A DNA stretch of 64,000 nt from Elephas maximus indicus (Eukaryota; Chordata; Mammalia; Proboscidea; Elephantidae), in contig NC_064839.1 of assembly GCF_024166365.1 (NCBI RefSeq), positions 35,600,378-35,664,377 of the forward strand, in the 5' to 3' direction. Position numbers and translations under genes: made by a program. The stretch's first letter is position 1. Every line of letters starts with the position of its first letter. This document shows, piece after piece, positions 53,570 through 64,000 of this stretch. A model generated the notes under the pieces. The model made no database searches. It was not told the DNA's origin and saw nothing but the letters and a program-made list of their open reading frames with translations.

Positions 53570-54310
53570 CAAGCAGCCATCTCAGATGCATCAATTGGTC
53601 TCAACCCACCTGGATCATAGGAGAATGAAGAACACCAAGGACACAAGGCGATTACGGGCCCAAGAGACAGAAAGGGCCACATGAACCAGCAACTACATCA
53701 TCCTGAGACCAGAAGAACGAGATGGTGCCCGGCTACAACTGATGACTGCCCTGACAGGGAACACAACAGAGGACCCCTGAGGGAGCAGGAGAGCAGTGGG
53801 ATGCAGACCCCAAATTCTCATAAGACCAGACTTAATGATCTGACTGAGACTAGAAGGACCCCGGTGGTCATGGCCCCCAGACCTTCTGTTGGCCCAGGAC
53901 AGGAACCATTCCCAAAGCCAACTCTTCAGACATGAATTGGACTGGACAATGGGTTGGAGAGGGATGCTGGTGAGGAGTGAGCTTCTTGGATCAGGTGGAC
54001 ACTTGAGACTATGTTGGCATCTCCTGCCTGGAGGGGAGATGAGAGGGTGGAGGGGTTAGAAGCTGGCGAAATGGACACGAAAACAGAGAGTAGAGGGAGA
54101 GAGCGGGCTGTCTCATTAGGGGGAGAGTAATTGGGAGTGTGTAGCAAGTCAGTCTCCCACACAAAAACCCATATACACCTTGTTAAACCAGTGCTTTTTT
54201 TTTTTGGCACTGGTTTAGCAAGATGTATATTATGGGTTTTTGTGTAAGAGGCTGACTTGATTTGTAAACTTTCACTTAAAGCTCAATTAAAAAAAAAAAA
54301 ACACCACCAT
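53570..54310 (+). mobile_element. L1 3' UTR insertion, sense, with 16-bp target duplication and fold-back
   Basis: A 5'-truncated L1 consisting only of 3' UTR. The perfect duplication aaaactggctactaga lies at 53554-53569 and 54311-54326. Its 3' UTR closely matches the antisense L1 at 59.2-59.8 kb. Near the tail, 54145-54194 and 54206-54259 form an imperfect hairpin. The A tail is at 54289-54301. Confidence 0.85.
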
Positions 54311-54558
54311 AAAACTGGCTACTAGAGGTTGTCGTTGTTGTTAGCTACCATCAAGTCCATTTTGACTCATAGCGACCCTATCTTTGTACAACAGAATGAA
54401 ACACTGCCTGGTCCTAAGCCAATCGTTGCTATGTTTGAGCCCATTGTTGCAGCCACTGTGCCAATCCATCTCATTGAGAATCTTCCTCTTTTTTTGCTGA
54501 CCCTCTGCTTTACTTTACCAAGCAGGATGTCCTTCTCCAGAGACTGGTCCCTCCTGAT

Positions 54559-54739
54559 TAAAAAATAAATAAATAAACAAACCAAACCCTTTGCCATTGA
54601 GTCGATTCCGACTCGTAGCGACCCTATAGGTCAGAGCAGAACTGCCCCATAGAGTTTCCAAGGAGCGCCTGGTGGATTTGAACTGCCGACCTTTTAGTTA
54701 GCAGCTGTAGCACTTAACCACTACGCCACCAGGATTTCC
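54559..54739 (-). mobile_element. AfroSINE inside RTE copy 4
   Basis: The tail is at the left (ttgccattgagtcgattccg) and the head at the right (cttaaccactacgccacc). A 10-bp duplication, ccctcctgat, lies at 54549-54558 and 54740-54749. It inserted after the RTE. Confidence 0.9.
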
Positions 54740-55383
54740 CCCTCCTGATAACGTGTCCAAAATATGTGAGACATAGCCTCGCCATCCTGGCTTCTAAGGA
54801 GCATTCTGGCTATACTTCCTCCAAGACAGATTTGTTCATTGTTCTGGCATATTGAGTATTCTTCACCAACACCGTAATTCAAAGACATCAATTCTTCTTC
54901 AGTCTTCCATGTTCATTGTCCAGCTTTTGCATGCATATGAGGCAATTGAAAATACCGTGGCTTGAGTTGGGCTCACCTGAGTCCTCAAAGTGACGTCTTT
55001 GTTTTTTTAACACTTGAAAGAGGTCTTTTGCATCATATTTGCCAAATGGAATATGTCATTTGATTTCTTGACTGCTGCTTCCATGGGCGTTGATTGTGGA
55101 TCCAAGTAAAATGAAATCCTTGACAACTTCAGTATTTTCTCCTTTTATCATGATCTTGCTTATTGGTCCAGCTATGAGGATGTTTGTTTTCTTTATGTCG
55201 AGGTGCAATCCATACTGAAGGCTGTAGTCTTTGATCTTCATCAGTAAGTGCTCCAAGTCTTCTTTACTTTCAACAAGCAAGGTTGTGTCATCTGCATATA
55301 TCAAAGGCTATAAATGAGTCTTCCTCCAATCTTGATGCTGTGTTCTTCTTCATTTAGTCCAGCTTCTCAGATTATTTGCTGAG

Positions 55384-55458
55384 CATAGCCCCAACAACCC
55401 AGTGCCGTCGAGTTGATTCCAACTCATAGCGACCCTATAGGACAGAGTAGAACTGCAT
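55384..55458 (-). mobile_element. AfroSINE tail-only fragment in RTE copy 4
   Basis: About 65 bp of AfroSINE tail (gagttgattccaactcatag) splits the RTE between gctgagcatag and actgaataag. A short gcatag repeat flanks it. The SINE head is missing, so it is a 5'-truncated insertion or a deletion product. Confidence 0.6.
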
Positions 55459-56834
55459 AGACTGAATAAGTATGGTGAAAGGACACAACCCTGACACACA
55501 CCTTTCCTTCCTGACTTTAAAACACAGAATATCTTCTTGTTCTGTTTAAAGGACTGCCTCTTGGTCTTTGTACAGGTTCCTCATGAGCACAATTAAGTGT
55601 TCTGTAATTCTCATTCTTTACAATGTTATCCATAATTTCTTATGATCCACTCAATCCAGTGCCTTTGCAGAGTCAATAAAAGACAAGTAAACATTTTTCT
55701 GCTAGTCTCTGCTTTCAGCCAAGATATATCTGACATCAGCAATGATATCCCTCGTTCTACGTCCTCTTCTGAATCAGGCTTGAACTTCTGGCAATTCCCT
55801 GTGGATGTACTGCTGCAACTGCTTTTGAATGATCTTCAGCAAACTTTTACTTTTGTGTGATATTAATGATATTGTTTGATAATTTTTTTTTAATTGGATC
55901 ACCTTTCTTTGGAATGGGCACAAATATAGATCTCTTCCAATCAGTTGGCCAGGTAGATGTTTTCCAAATTTCTTGGCATAGACAAGTGAGCGCTTTCAGT
56001 GTTGCATCAGTTTGTTAAAACATCTCAACTGATATTCTGTCAATTCTGGAGCCTGGTTTATCACCAGTGCCTTCGATGCAGCTTGGACTTCTTTCAATAC
56101 CATCGGTTCTTGATCATATGCTAACTCCTGAAATGGCTGAACATCGACCAATTCTCTTTGATAGAGTGAGTCTGTATTCCTTGCATCTTCTTTTGGTGCT
56201 TTCTGCGTCATTCAGTATTTTCCCTGTAGAATCCTTCAGTATTGCAACTGGAGGTTTGAATTTTTCCTTCAAATCTTTCAGCTTGAGAGATGCCAAGTGT
56301 ATTCTTCCCTTTTGGTTTTATAACCTCAGGTCTTTGCACATTTCGTTATAATACTGAACTTTGTCTTCTCAAGCTGCCCTTTGAAATCTTCTGTTCAGCT
56401 CTTTTTTCTTTGTCATTTCTTCCATTTGCTTTAGCTACTCTATGTTCAAGAGCAAGTCTCAGAGTCTCTTCTGATACCCATTTTGGTCTTTCCTTTCTTT
56501 TTAATGACCTCTCACTTTCTTCATGTGTGATGTACTTGATGTCATTCCGCAACTTAGCTGGCCTTTGGCCATTAGTGTTCAATGTGCTGAGATGGTCCCT
56601 AAATTCAGGTAGGATATACTCAAGGTTGTATTTTGGCTCTTGTGGACTTGGTCTAATTTTCTTTAGCTTCAACTTGAACTTGCATAGGAGCAATTGATGG
56701 CCTGTCCCACAGTCAGCTTCTGGCCTTATTCTGAATGATGACATTAAGCTTCTCCATCATCTCTTTCTACAGATGTAGTCGATTTAATTCCTATGTTTTC
56801 CATCCAGGAAAGTCCAGGCATATGGTCTCTCTTA

Positions 56835-57345
56835 GTCATCTAGTGCTGGTACAAAAGAAATACCAAAAGTAGATGGCTTTAAAAAAGAGAGGTTTACTAT
56901 CTCACAGTCCAGTAGGCTAGAAGTCCGAATTCAGGATGCAGGCTCCAGGGGAAGTCTTTCTTTCTCTGTCAGCTCTGGAGGAAGGTCCTTGTCATCAGTC
57001 TTCCCTTGGTCTGGGAGCATCTCAGCGCAGGAACCTCAGGTCTATAGAACATGCTCTGCTCCCAGCACTGCCTTCTTGGTGGTATGAGGTCTGCATGTCT
57101 CTCTGCTCACTTCTCTCTTTTATGTCTCAAAAGAGATTGGCTTAAGATACTACTTAATCTTGTAGACCTCATCAGTATAATTGCAGCTAATCCATCTTAC
57201 TACATCATAGTGAGAGTATTTACAACGTATAGGGAAACCACATCAGAAGATAAAATGGTAGACAATCATACAATCATATAAGGGAATCATGACCTGGCCA
57301 GGTTGACAGATATTTTTGGGGGACACAATTCAATCGATGACAGTT
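56835..57345. repeat. 0.5-kb interspersed element inserted in RTE copy 4
   Basis: It starts cttagtcatctagtgctgg and ends near gacacaattcaatcgatgac, the same family as 27878-28303. RTE sequence continues on both sides. The two copies differ in their middle parts. It has no coding capacity. Confidence 0.5.
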
Positions 57346-57884
57346 TCCATTTGTACTGTTGAAAAAAGGTATTTGCAATGAAGTTGTTGATCTTGCAAAA
57401 TTCCATCATGAGATCTCCAGTGTCATTTCTATCACCAAGACCATATTTTCCAACGACCAATCCTTCTTCTTTGTTTCCAACTTTCTCATTCCAATCAGCA
57501 ATAATTGTCAATGCATCTTGATTCCATGTTTGATCAATTTCAGACTGCAGAAAGTTGGTAAAATTTTTCAATTTCCTCATCTTTGGCATTAATGGTTGGT
57601 GCATAAGTTTGAATAATAGTTGTATTAACTAATCTTCCTTGTACATGTAAGGATATTATCTATCACTGACAGCATTGTACTTCAGGATAGATCTTGGAAT
57701 GTTCTTTTTGATGATGAATGTGATGCCATTCCTCTTCAATTTATCATTCCCATCATAGTAGACCATACAATTGTCTGATTCAAAATGGCCCATACCAGTC
57801 CATTTCAGCTTGTTAATGCCTATGATATCGATCTTTATGTTTTCCTTTTTATTATTATTTTTTTAATCTTTATGGTAGCACTGA

Positions 57885-59066
57885 GTTTTTTTTTTAATTG
57901 TGCTTTAAATGAAAGTTTACAGCTCAAGTTAGATTCTCACACAAAAATTTATACACACATAGTTATGTGACCCTAGTTGCTATCTCTATAATATGGCAGC
58001 ACACTCCTTCTTTCCATCCCGGATTTCCCATGTCTGCTCAACCAGTTCCTGTCCCCTTCTGCCCTCTCATCTCACCTCCAGACACAAGCTGCCCATTTAG
58101 TCTCATGTATCTACTTGAACTAGGAAGCACACTCATAATGAGTATCATTTTATGTCTTATAGTCCAGTCATATCTTTGTCAGAAAAGTTGGCTTTGGGAA
58201 TGGTTTTAGTTCTGGGTTAACAGACAGTCCGGGGACCATGTCTTCTGGGGTTCCTTCAGTCTCGGTCAGATCATTAAGCCTGGTCTTTTTTTAGAACTTC
58301 ATTTCAGCACCCCACTTTTTTCCTGCTCCATCAGGGACTCTCGTGTTCCCTGTCAGCGTGGTCTTGGTGATAGCCAGGCACCATCTAATTCTTCTGGTCT
58401 CGGGCTGATGGAGTCTCTGGTTTATGTGGCCCTTTTTGTTTCTTGGGCTAATATTTTCCTTGTGTCTTTGGTGTTCTTCATTCTCCTTTGCTCCAGGTGG
58501 GTTGGGACCAATTGATGCACCTTAGATGGCTGCTTGCTAGCTTTTAAGACTCCAGACACCACTCGCCAAAGTGGGATGCAGAACATTTTTCTTAATAAAC
58601 TTAGTTATGCCAATTGACCTAGATGTCCCCTGAAACCATGATTCCCAGACCCCCACCCCTGCTACCCTGTCCCTCAAAGTGTTTGGTTGTATTCAAGAAT
58701 CGTCTTAGCTTTTGGCTTAGTCCAGTTGTGCTTTTGGTTTAGTCCTGTATTGTGTGTTGTCCTTCTCTTCACCTAAGATAATTCTTGTGTACTATCTAGT
58801 GAATACCCCTCTCCCTCTCTCTCCACCCTCGTAACCATCAAAGAATGTTTTCTTCTGTGTTTAAACCTTTTCTTAAGTTTTTGTAATAGCGGTCTCATAC
58901 AATATTTGCAACTAATTTCACCCAGCATAATGCCTTCCAGATTCGTCCATGTTAGGAGATGTTTAAAAGATACATCATTTTTCTTTATTGTTGCGTAGTA
59001 TTCCATTATATGAACATACCGTAATTTGTTTATCCATTCATCCTTTACTGGGCACCTAGGTTGTGA
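57885..59066 (-). mobile_element. L1 LINE, antisense, first part (3' UTR and ORF2 C-terminus)
   Basis: The 3' end starts at about 57889 (a T run, then aattgtgctttaaatg). The 3' UTR runs to about 58770. The ORF2 C-terminus is at 59072-58773 (CPVKDEWINKLRYVHIMEYY). The element is interrupted at 59067 by another L1 and resumes at 60264. Confidence 0.82.
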
Positions 59067-59078
59067 TTCCATCTTTTT

Positions 59079-60263
59079 TTTTTTTTTGCAATTTGTTAAA
59101 AAGTTTATTTGATAAGGTACGTTACAACACTTCTATTGCCTTCTTTTTTTTTTTAATAATTTTTATTGTGCTTTAAGTGAAAGTTTACAAATCAAGTCAG
59201 TCTCTCACATAAAAACCCATATACACCTTGCTACACTCTCCCAATTACTCTCCCCCTAATGAGACAGCCCGCTCTCTCCCTCTACTCTCTGTTTTTGTGT
59301 CCATTTCGCCAGCTTCTAACCCCTCCACCCTCTCATCTCCCCTCCAGGCAGGAGATGCCAACACAGTCTCAAGTGTCCACCTGATCCAAGAAGCTCACTC
59401 CTCACCAGCATCCCTCTCCAACCCATTGTCCAGTCCAATCCATGTCTGAAGAGTTGGCTTCGGGAATGGTTCCTGTCCTGGGCCAACAGAAGGTCTGGGG
59501 GCCATGACCACCGGGGTCCTTCTAGTCTCAGTCAGACCATTAAGTCTGTTCTTATGAGAATTTGGGGTCTGCATCCCACTGCTCCCTCAGGGGTCCTCTG
59601 TTGTGTTCCCTGTCAGGGCAGTCATCAGTTGTAGCCAGGCACCATCTAGTTCTTCTGGTCTCAGGATGATGTAGTTGCTGGTTCATGTGGCCCTTTCTGT
59701 CTCTTGGGCCCGTAACCGCCTTGTGTCCTTGGTGTTCTTCATTCTCCTATGATCCAGATGGGTTGAGACCAATTGATACACCTTAGATGGCTGCTTGCTA
59801 GCGTTTAAGACCCCAGACCCCACTCTTCAAAGTGGGATGCGGAATGTTTTCTTAATAGATTTTATTATGCCAATTGACTTAGATGTCCCCTGAAACCATG
59901 GCCCCCAGCCTCCTGCCCCTGCTATGCTGGCCTTCGAAGCATTCAGTTTATTCAGGAAACAGCTTTTGGTTTAGTCCAGTTGTACTGACCTCCCCTGTAT
60001 TGTGTGGTTTCTTTCCCTTCACCTAAAGTAGTTCTTATCTACTATCGAATTAGTGAATGCTCCTCTCCCACCTTCCCTCCCTCCCCCCTCTCGTAACCAC
60101 GAAAGAATGTTTTCTTCTCGGTTTAAACTATTTCTCAAGTTCTTATAATAGTGGTCTTATACAATATTTGTCCTTTTGCAACTGACTAATTTCACTCAGC
60201 ATAAAACCTGGAAGGCATTATGCTGAGTGAAATTAGTCAGTTGCAAAAGGACAAATATTGTGT
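59079..60263 (-). mobile_element. L1 insertion with 5' inversion and 3' transduction
   Basis: A 12-bp duplication, ttccatcttttt, at 59067-59078 and 60264-60275 bounds this element. In its own orientation it has three parts. First is an inverted 5' segment (60263-60205). The ORF2 C-terminal tip and 3' UTR follow (60204 to about 59160), with AATAAA at 59167-59162. Last are about 56 bp of non-L1 sequence (59143-59088) with a second AATAAA at 59109-59104 and a poly-A run abutting 59088. The structure fits one twin-primed retrotransposition of a read-through transcript. Confidence 0.8.
60162..60260. repeat. Perfect 43-bp inverted repeat with 13-bp spacer
   Basis: 60162-60204 and 60218-60260 are exact reverse complements (caatatttgtccttttgc... 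and ...gcaaaaggacaaatattg). The spacer is aacctggaaggca. The spacer plus right arm equals the L1 sense continuation, so the repeat arises from the inverted 5' end of the L1 insertion. Confidence 0.95.
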
Positions 60264-60684
60264 TTCCATCTTTTTCTTATTGCGAACAGTGCTGCAATGA
60301 ATGTGGGTGTGCATGTATTTATTCGTGTAACAACTTATTTTTCTAGGATATATTCCAATGAGTGGCATTGCTGGGTCTTATGGTACTTCTATTTCTAGCT
60401 TTTAAGGAATCACCAAGTCGATTTCCAAAGTGGTTGTACCATTTTACATTCTCACCGGCAGTGTATAAGTGTTCCAGTCTCTCCACAACCTGTCCAACAT
60501 TTATTATTTTGTGTTTTTTGGATTAATGCTAGCCTTGTTGGGGTTGGGGTGAGATGGTATCTGATTGTAGTTTTGATTTGCATATCTCTAACAGCTAATG
60601 ATCATGAGCATTTCATCATGCATGTTTTAGCTGCCTGAATGTCTTCTTTGGTGAAGTGCCTGTTCATATCCTTTGCCCATTTTT

Positions 60685-61029
60685 TCCTACTCGTTTTTAT
60701 TTCTTTTATTTATTGTTCTTTAAGTGAAAGTTTACAAATCAAGTCAGTCTCTCATACAAAAACTTATATACACCTTGCTATATACTCCTAGCTGCTCACC
60801 CCATAATGAGACAGCACACTCCTCCTCTCCATCCTGTAGTCTCCATGTCCATTCAACCAACTCCTGTCCCCCTCTGCCTTCTCATCTTGCCTCCAGACAG
60901 GAGCTGCCCACATAGTCTCATGTGTCTGTTGAGCCAAGAAGCTCAGTTCTCACCAGCATTTTCTGTCTTATAGGCCAGTCCAATCCCTGTCTGGAGAGTT
61001 GGCTTCGGGAATGGCTCCAGTCTTGATAG
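60685..61029 (-). mobile_element. Nested L1 3' UTR insertion
   Basis: L1 3' UTR sequence only, flanked by a perfect 12-bp duplication, ttgcccattttt, at 60673-60684 and 61030-61041. Confidence 0.85.
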
Positions 61030-61779
61030 TTGCCCATTTTTAAATTGGGTTATTTTTCTTTTCGTTGTTGAGGTTTTGCAGTATCTTGTAGATTTTAGAG
61101 ATTAGACCCTGATCACATATGTCGTAGCCAAAAATTTTTCCCAGTCTGTAGGTTGTCTTTTTACTATTTTGTTGAAGTCTTTTGATGAGCATAAGTGTTT
61201 GATTTTTAAGAGCTCCCAAATTATCTAGCTTCTCTTCTGGTGTTTGAACATTGTTAGTAATGTTTTGTATTCTGTTTATGCCATGTATTAGGGCTCCTGG
61301 TGTTGTCCCTTTTAATTTCAGTTGGGTCTGTTGTGATATCGCCCATCTCCTTTCTTATTTGGGTTATTTGCTTCCTCTCCTGTTTTTCTTTTGTGAGTTT
61401 GACCAATGGTTTATCAATTTCGTTGATCTTTTCAAAGAATCAGCTTTTGGTCTTGTTAACTGTTTCAATTGTTTTTCTATTCTCTATTTCATTTAATTCT
61501 GCTCTAATTTTTATTATTTGCTTTCTTCTGGTGCCCGAGGTCTTCTTTTGCTGCTCTCTTTCTATTTCTTTGAGCTGTAGAGTTGATGTGTTGATTTGGG
61601 CCCTTTTTTCTTTTTGGATATGAGCATTTATTGCTATAAAATTGCCCTCTGAGCACTGTTTTTGCTCTGTCCCAAAGGTTCTGGTAGGCTGTGTTTTCAT
61701 TCTCATTTGATTCTGTGAATTTCTTTATTCCATACTTAATTTCTTCTATAAACCCACTAGTTTTTGAGCAAGATGTTTT

Positions 61780-62465
61780 TCACTTTCCATGCATTTGATT
61801 TTTTTCCTTGCTTTTTCTGTTATTGATTTCTACTTTTATGGCTTTATGGTCAGAAAAGATGCTTTGTAGTATTTTGATGTCTTGGATTCTGTTAAGGCTT
61901 GCTTTGTGGTCTAATATGTGGTCTATTATGGAGACAGTTCCAAGTGCATTGGAAAAGAAAGTATACTTGGCTGCTTTTGGGTGGAGTGTTCTGTATATGT
62001 CAATGAGATCAAGTTGGTTGATTGTGGCATTTAGATTTTCCATGTCTTTTTTGAGCTTCTTTCTGGATGTTCTGTCCTTCACCGAAAGTGTGTTGAAATC
62101 TCCTCCTGTTATTGTGGAGCTGCCTGTTTCTCTTTCCAATGCTTTTAGAGTTTTATGCATTTTGGAGCCCTGTTGTTGGGTGCATAAATATTTATTATAG
62201 TTATGTCTTCCTAGTGTATTGACCCTTTAATCGTTATATAGTGTCCTTCCTTATCCTTTGAGGTGGATTTAACTTTAAAGTCCGTTTTGTCAGAAATTAC
62301 TATTGCCACTCCTGCTCTTTTTTGATTGTTTAATTGATATGTATTTTTCTTTCCTTCACGTTTTAGTTTGTTTGCATCTTCAAGTCTAAGGTGTGTCTCT
62401 TGTAGGCAGCATACAGATGGATCATGTTTTTTTTTAATCCATTCTGTCACTCTCTCTCTGTTCAT
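61780..62465 (-). pseudogene. L1 ORF2 endonuclease remnant
   Basis: Minus frames at 62465-62211 (EWIKKKHDPSVCCLQETHLR, with the QETH active-site Glu) and 62160-61780 (FNTLSVKDRTSRKKLKKDME, IDHILDHKASLNRIQDIKIL, SDHKAIKVEIN) cover most of the endonuclease. They are split by a frame change. The RT that should follow is deleted. Confidence 0.8.
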
Positions 62466-63633
62466 CAGTGCATTTCATTCATTTGCATTCAGTGTAATTA
62501 CTGCTAGGTATGAGTTTAGCGCCGTCATTTTGATGTATTTTTTTTTTGTGTGTGTTGTGGACTGTTTCTTTGTTCCATTTTATTTTCTGTGCTGAGTTGT
62601 TTTTCTTTATGTATTTTTTTCATCTTTTTCATTGTTATTGATTTTGTATTTGGTGCATCTTTATGTTTTTCCTGTTTTTTATTTTGATTGTGGGATTTTT
62701 AGTTTCCTTTGTGGTTACCTTAATATTTACACCTATTTTTCTAAGTTTAAACCAATCTTTTATTTCTTTTTATCACCTTGACTTTCTCTCTGTATGAAAG
62801 ACCTATGACTACATTATTTAGTCTCCCTTTTTTGTTTTAATGTTATCATCTTTTACATATTGATGTCTTTTTTCCCCTATTTTCAGTGTTTTAGCTTTGA
62901 TTTACTTTTGTGACTTTCCTATCTGGGTTGTTATCTGGTTGTTCTGTCCTGTGTTCTAGTCTTGGTTTGTTTTCTGATGTTACTGATTTTCTAACTGGAG
63001 GACTCCTTTAGTATTTTATGTAATTTTGATTTGGTTTTTACAAATTTCCTAAACTTTTGTTTTTCTGGAAATGCCATCGTATTTGAGAGACAGTTTTGCT
63101 GGATATGTAATTCTTGACTGGCAATTTTTTTCCTTCAAGGCTTTATATATGCCATCCCGTTGTTTTCTTGTCTACAGGGTTTCTGCTGAGTAGTCAAAGC
63201 TTAGTCATATTGACTCTCCTTTGTAGATGAGTTTTTGTTTATCCCTGTTAAAATTCTCTCTTTATCTTTGGTTTTGCCAAGTTTGATCATAACATGTCTT
63301 GGTGACTTTCTTTTGGGATCTACCTTGTGTGGGATTCAATGATCTTTTTGAATACATATCTTCTCCTCTTTCACCATATGGAAGTTTTCTGCCAGCAAAT
63401 CTTCAGCAATTCTCTTTGTATTTTTTGTTATCCCGCTGTTCTGGTACTCCAGTCACTTGTAGGTTTTTCCTCTTGTTAGAGTCCCACATAATTCTTAGGG
63501 TTTCTTCATATTTTTAAAATTCTTTTATCTGATTTTTCTTCCAATAAGTTGGTGTTAAGTGCTTTGTCTTCAGTCTTAGTAATTCTGACTTCCATTGCCT
63601 CAATTCTGCTCTTATGGCTTTCTATTCAGGTGT

Positions 63634-63972
63634 CTAACTCTGAAATTTTATTGTTAAACTTTTGGATTTCTGTTTCCTCTCTGTGGATTCTTGCAGCCTG
63701 TTAAATTTGTCATTATGGTCTTGTATAGCCATCTTAAGTTCCTCTATTATTTTATCTCTGTGTTCCTTGCCTCCTTCTGCATTTTGCCTGATCTCCTTCC
63801 TGATCTCTTGAAGAGCTCTGTGTATTAACCTTTTGAATTCTACCTCTGGTATTTCCAAAAAATTATCTTCCTCTGGAAGATTTTTTGATTCTTTGTATTG
63901 GGCACTTTCTGAAGCCATCATGGGCTGCCTCTTTATGTGATTCGATATTGACTGTTGTCTCCAAGCAATCAA
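63634..63972 (-). pseudogene. L1 ORF1 N-terminal remnant
   Basis: 112 residues with a charged coiled coil (FKRLIHRALQEIRKEIRQNA, EHRDKIIEELKMAIQDHNDK) match the ORF1 fragment at 4717-4496. The frame ends after KFQS, before the RNA-binding domain, so the product would be truncated. Confidence 0.7.
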
Positions 63973-64000
63973 TAAGTTATTATATTTATTTATTTTATGT

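Larger units (their letters stand above)
54327..57839 (-). mobile_element. RTE LINE, copy 4, antisense, with nested insertions
   Basis: The 3' end is at gttgtcgttgttgttagct. The element then runs in reverse through RT and connector to the endonuclease (ELKWTG-equivalent near 57800). It contains an AfroSINE (54559-54739), an AfroSINE tail (about 55389-55454) and a 0.5-kb element (56835-57345). Minus-strand pieces include 55304-55056 (MIYADDTTLLVESKEDLEHL, with YADD kept) and 57604-57287. All frames are broken. Confidence 0.82.
60264..64000 (-). mobile_element. L1 LINE, antisense, second part (ORF2 and ORF1), with internal deletion
   Basis: This continues the L1 started at 57885. The ORF2 C-terminal region is at 60264-61310. 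A jump near 61312 goes straight to the pre-RT region (61313 onward). The endonuclease is at about 62465-61780, and ORF1 starts near 63970. Its 5' UTR begins at the window edge. A nested L1 tail lies at 60685-61029. Confidence 0.82.

Noticed and set aside
37075-64000. A neighbouring gene such as CYB5B, which lies upstream of TERF2 in human
   Set aside because: I looked for a CpG island and cytochrome b5-like coding sequence in this interval and found neither. The gene probably lies beyond the window.
1-64000. CRISPR arrays, operons or other prokaryotic or phage systems
   Set aside because: There are no regularly spaced repeats with unique spacers. Repeat content, introns and CpG island show vertebrate nuclear DNA.
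1-64000. Interstitial TTAGGG arrays near the telomere-binding gene
   Set aside because: Only isolated single ttaggg-like hexamers are seen. No tandem array is present.

Overview
The window is nuclear DNA of an afrotherian mammal, most likely an elephant. Three things show this. There are many tRNA-derived AfroSINE copies, each starting with a gagccctggtggc-like head. There are several RTE (BovB-clade) LINE copies whose 3' ends match the AfroSINE tails. There are also many L1 copies of one lineage, with no primate, rodent or ruminant SINEs. The only host gene I can support is TERF2 (TRF2, a shelterin telomere-binding protein). It lies on the minus strand with its start codon at 37074 and its stop at 13147.

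TERF2 can be assembled from the raw sequence as ten coding exons. All nine introns have GT-AG ends. The exon lengths are 370, 96, 131, 87, 147, 107, 387, 86, 44 and 159 nt, which sum to 1614 nt: an uninterrupted frame of 537 codons plus stop. The protein keeps the Gly/Arg-rich N-terminus, the TRFH dimerisation domain (including the peptide-docking Phe, here residue 159), the RAP1-binding and TIN2-binding segments, the iDDR segment and the C-terminal telobox Myb domain. The CpG-rich promoter is at about 36.6-37.2 kb.

Layout. 1-8.1 kb: a full-length-type antisense L1 with a 3'-truncated RTE in its 5' UTR and a small L1 carrying a 3' transduction. 8.1-11.1 kb: a second antisense L1 with a nested L1 tail. 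11.1-13.1 kb: TERF2 3' UTR and downstream flank. 13.1-37.1 kb: TERF2, with introns full of L1, L2, MIR, AfroSINE, RTE and hAT remnants. 37.1-44.6 kb: upstream flank with two AfroSINEs and a 3.5-kb L1, then older L1 pieces. 44.6-48.7 kb: a nearly complete RTE with an inverted 5' end, inserted in an LTR-like sequence. 48.7-53.6 kb: mostly low-repeat intergenic DNA with a good CTCF-type motif. 53.6-64 kb: a dense nest of L1, RTE and AfroSINE.

I found no second host gene, no functional RNA gene and no CRISPR or prokaryotic system. The most informative unexplained structure is in the retrotransposons. Two insertions look twin-primed (inverted 5' ends, both bounded by target-site duplications), two carry 3'-transduced sequence, and one L1 tail holds a separate fold-back. 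Human residue comparisons and repeat family names come from memory; no search was run.
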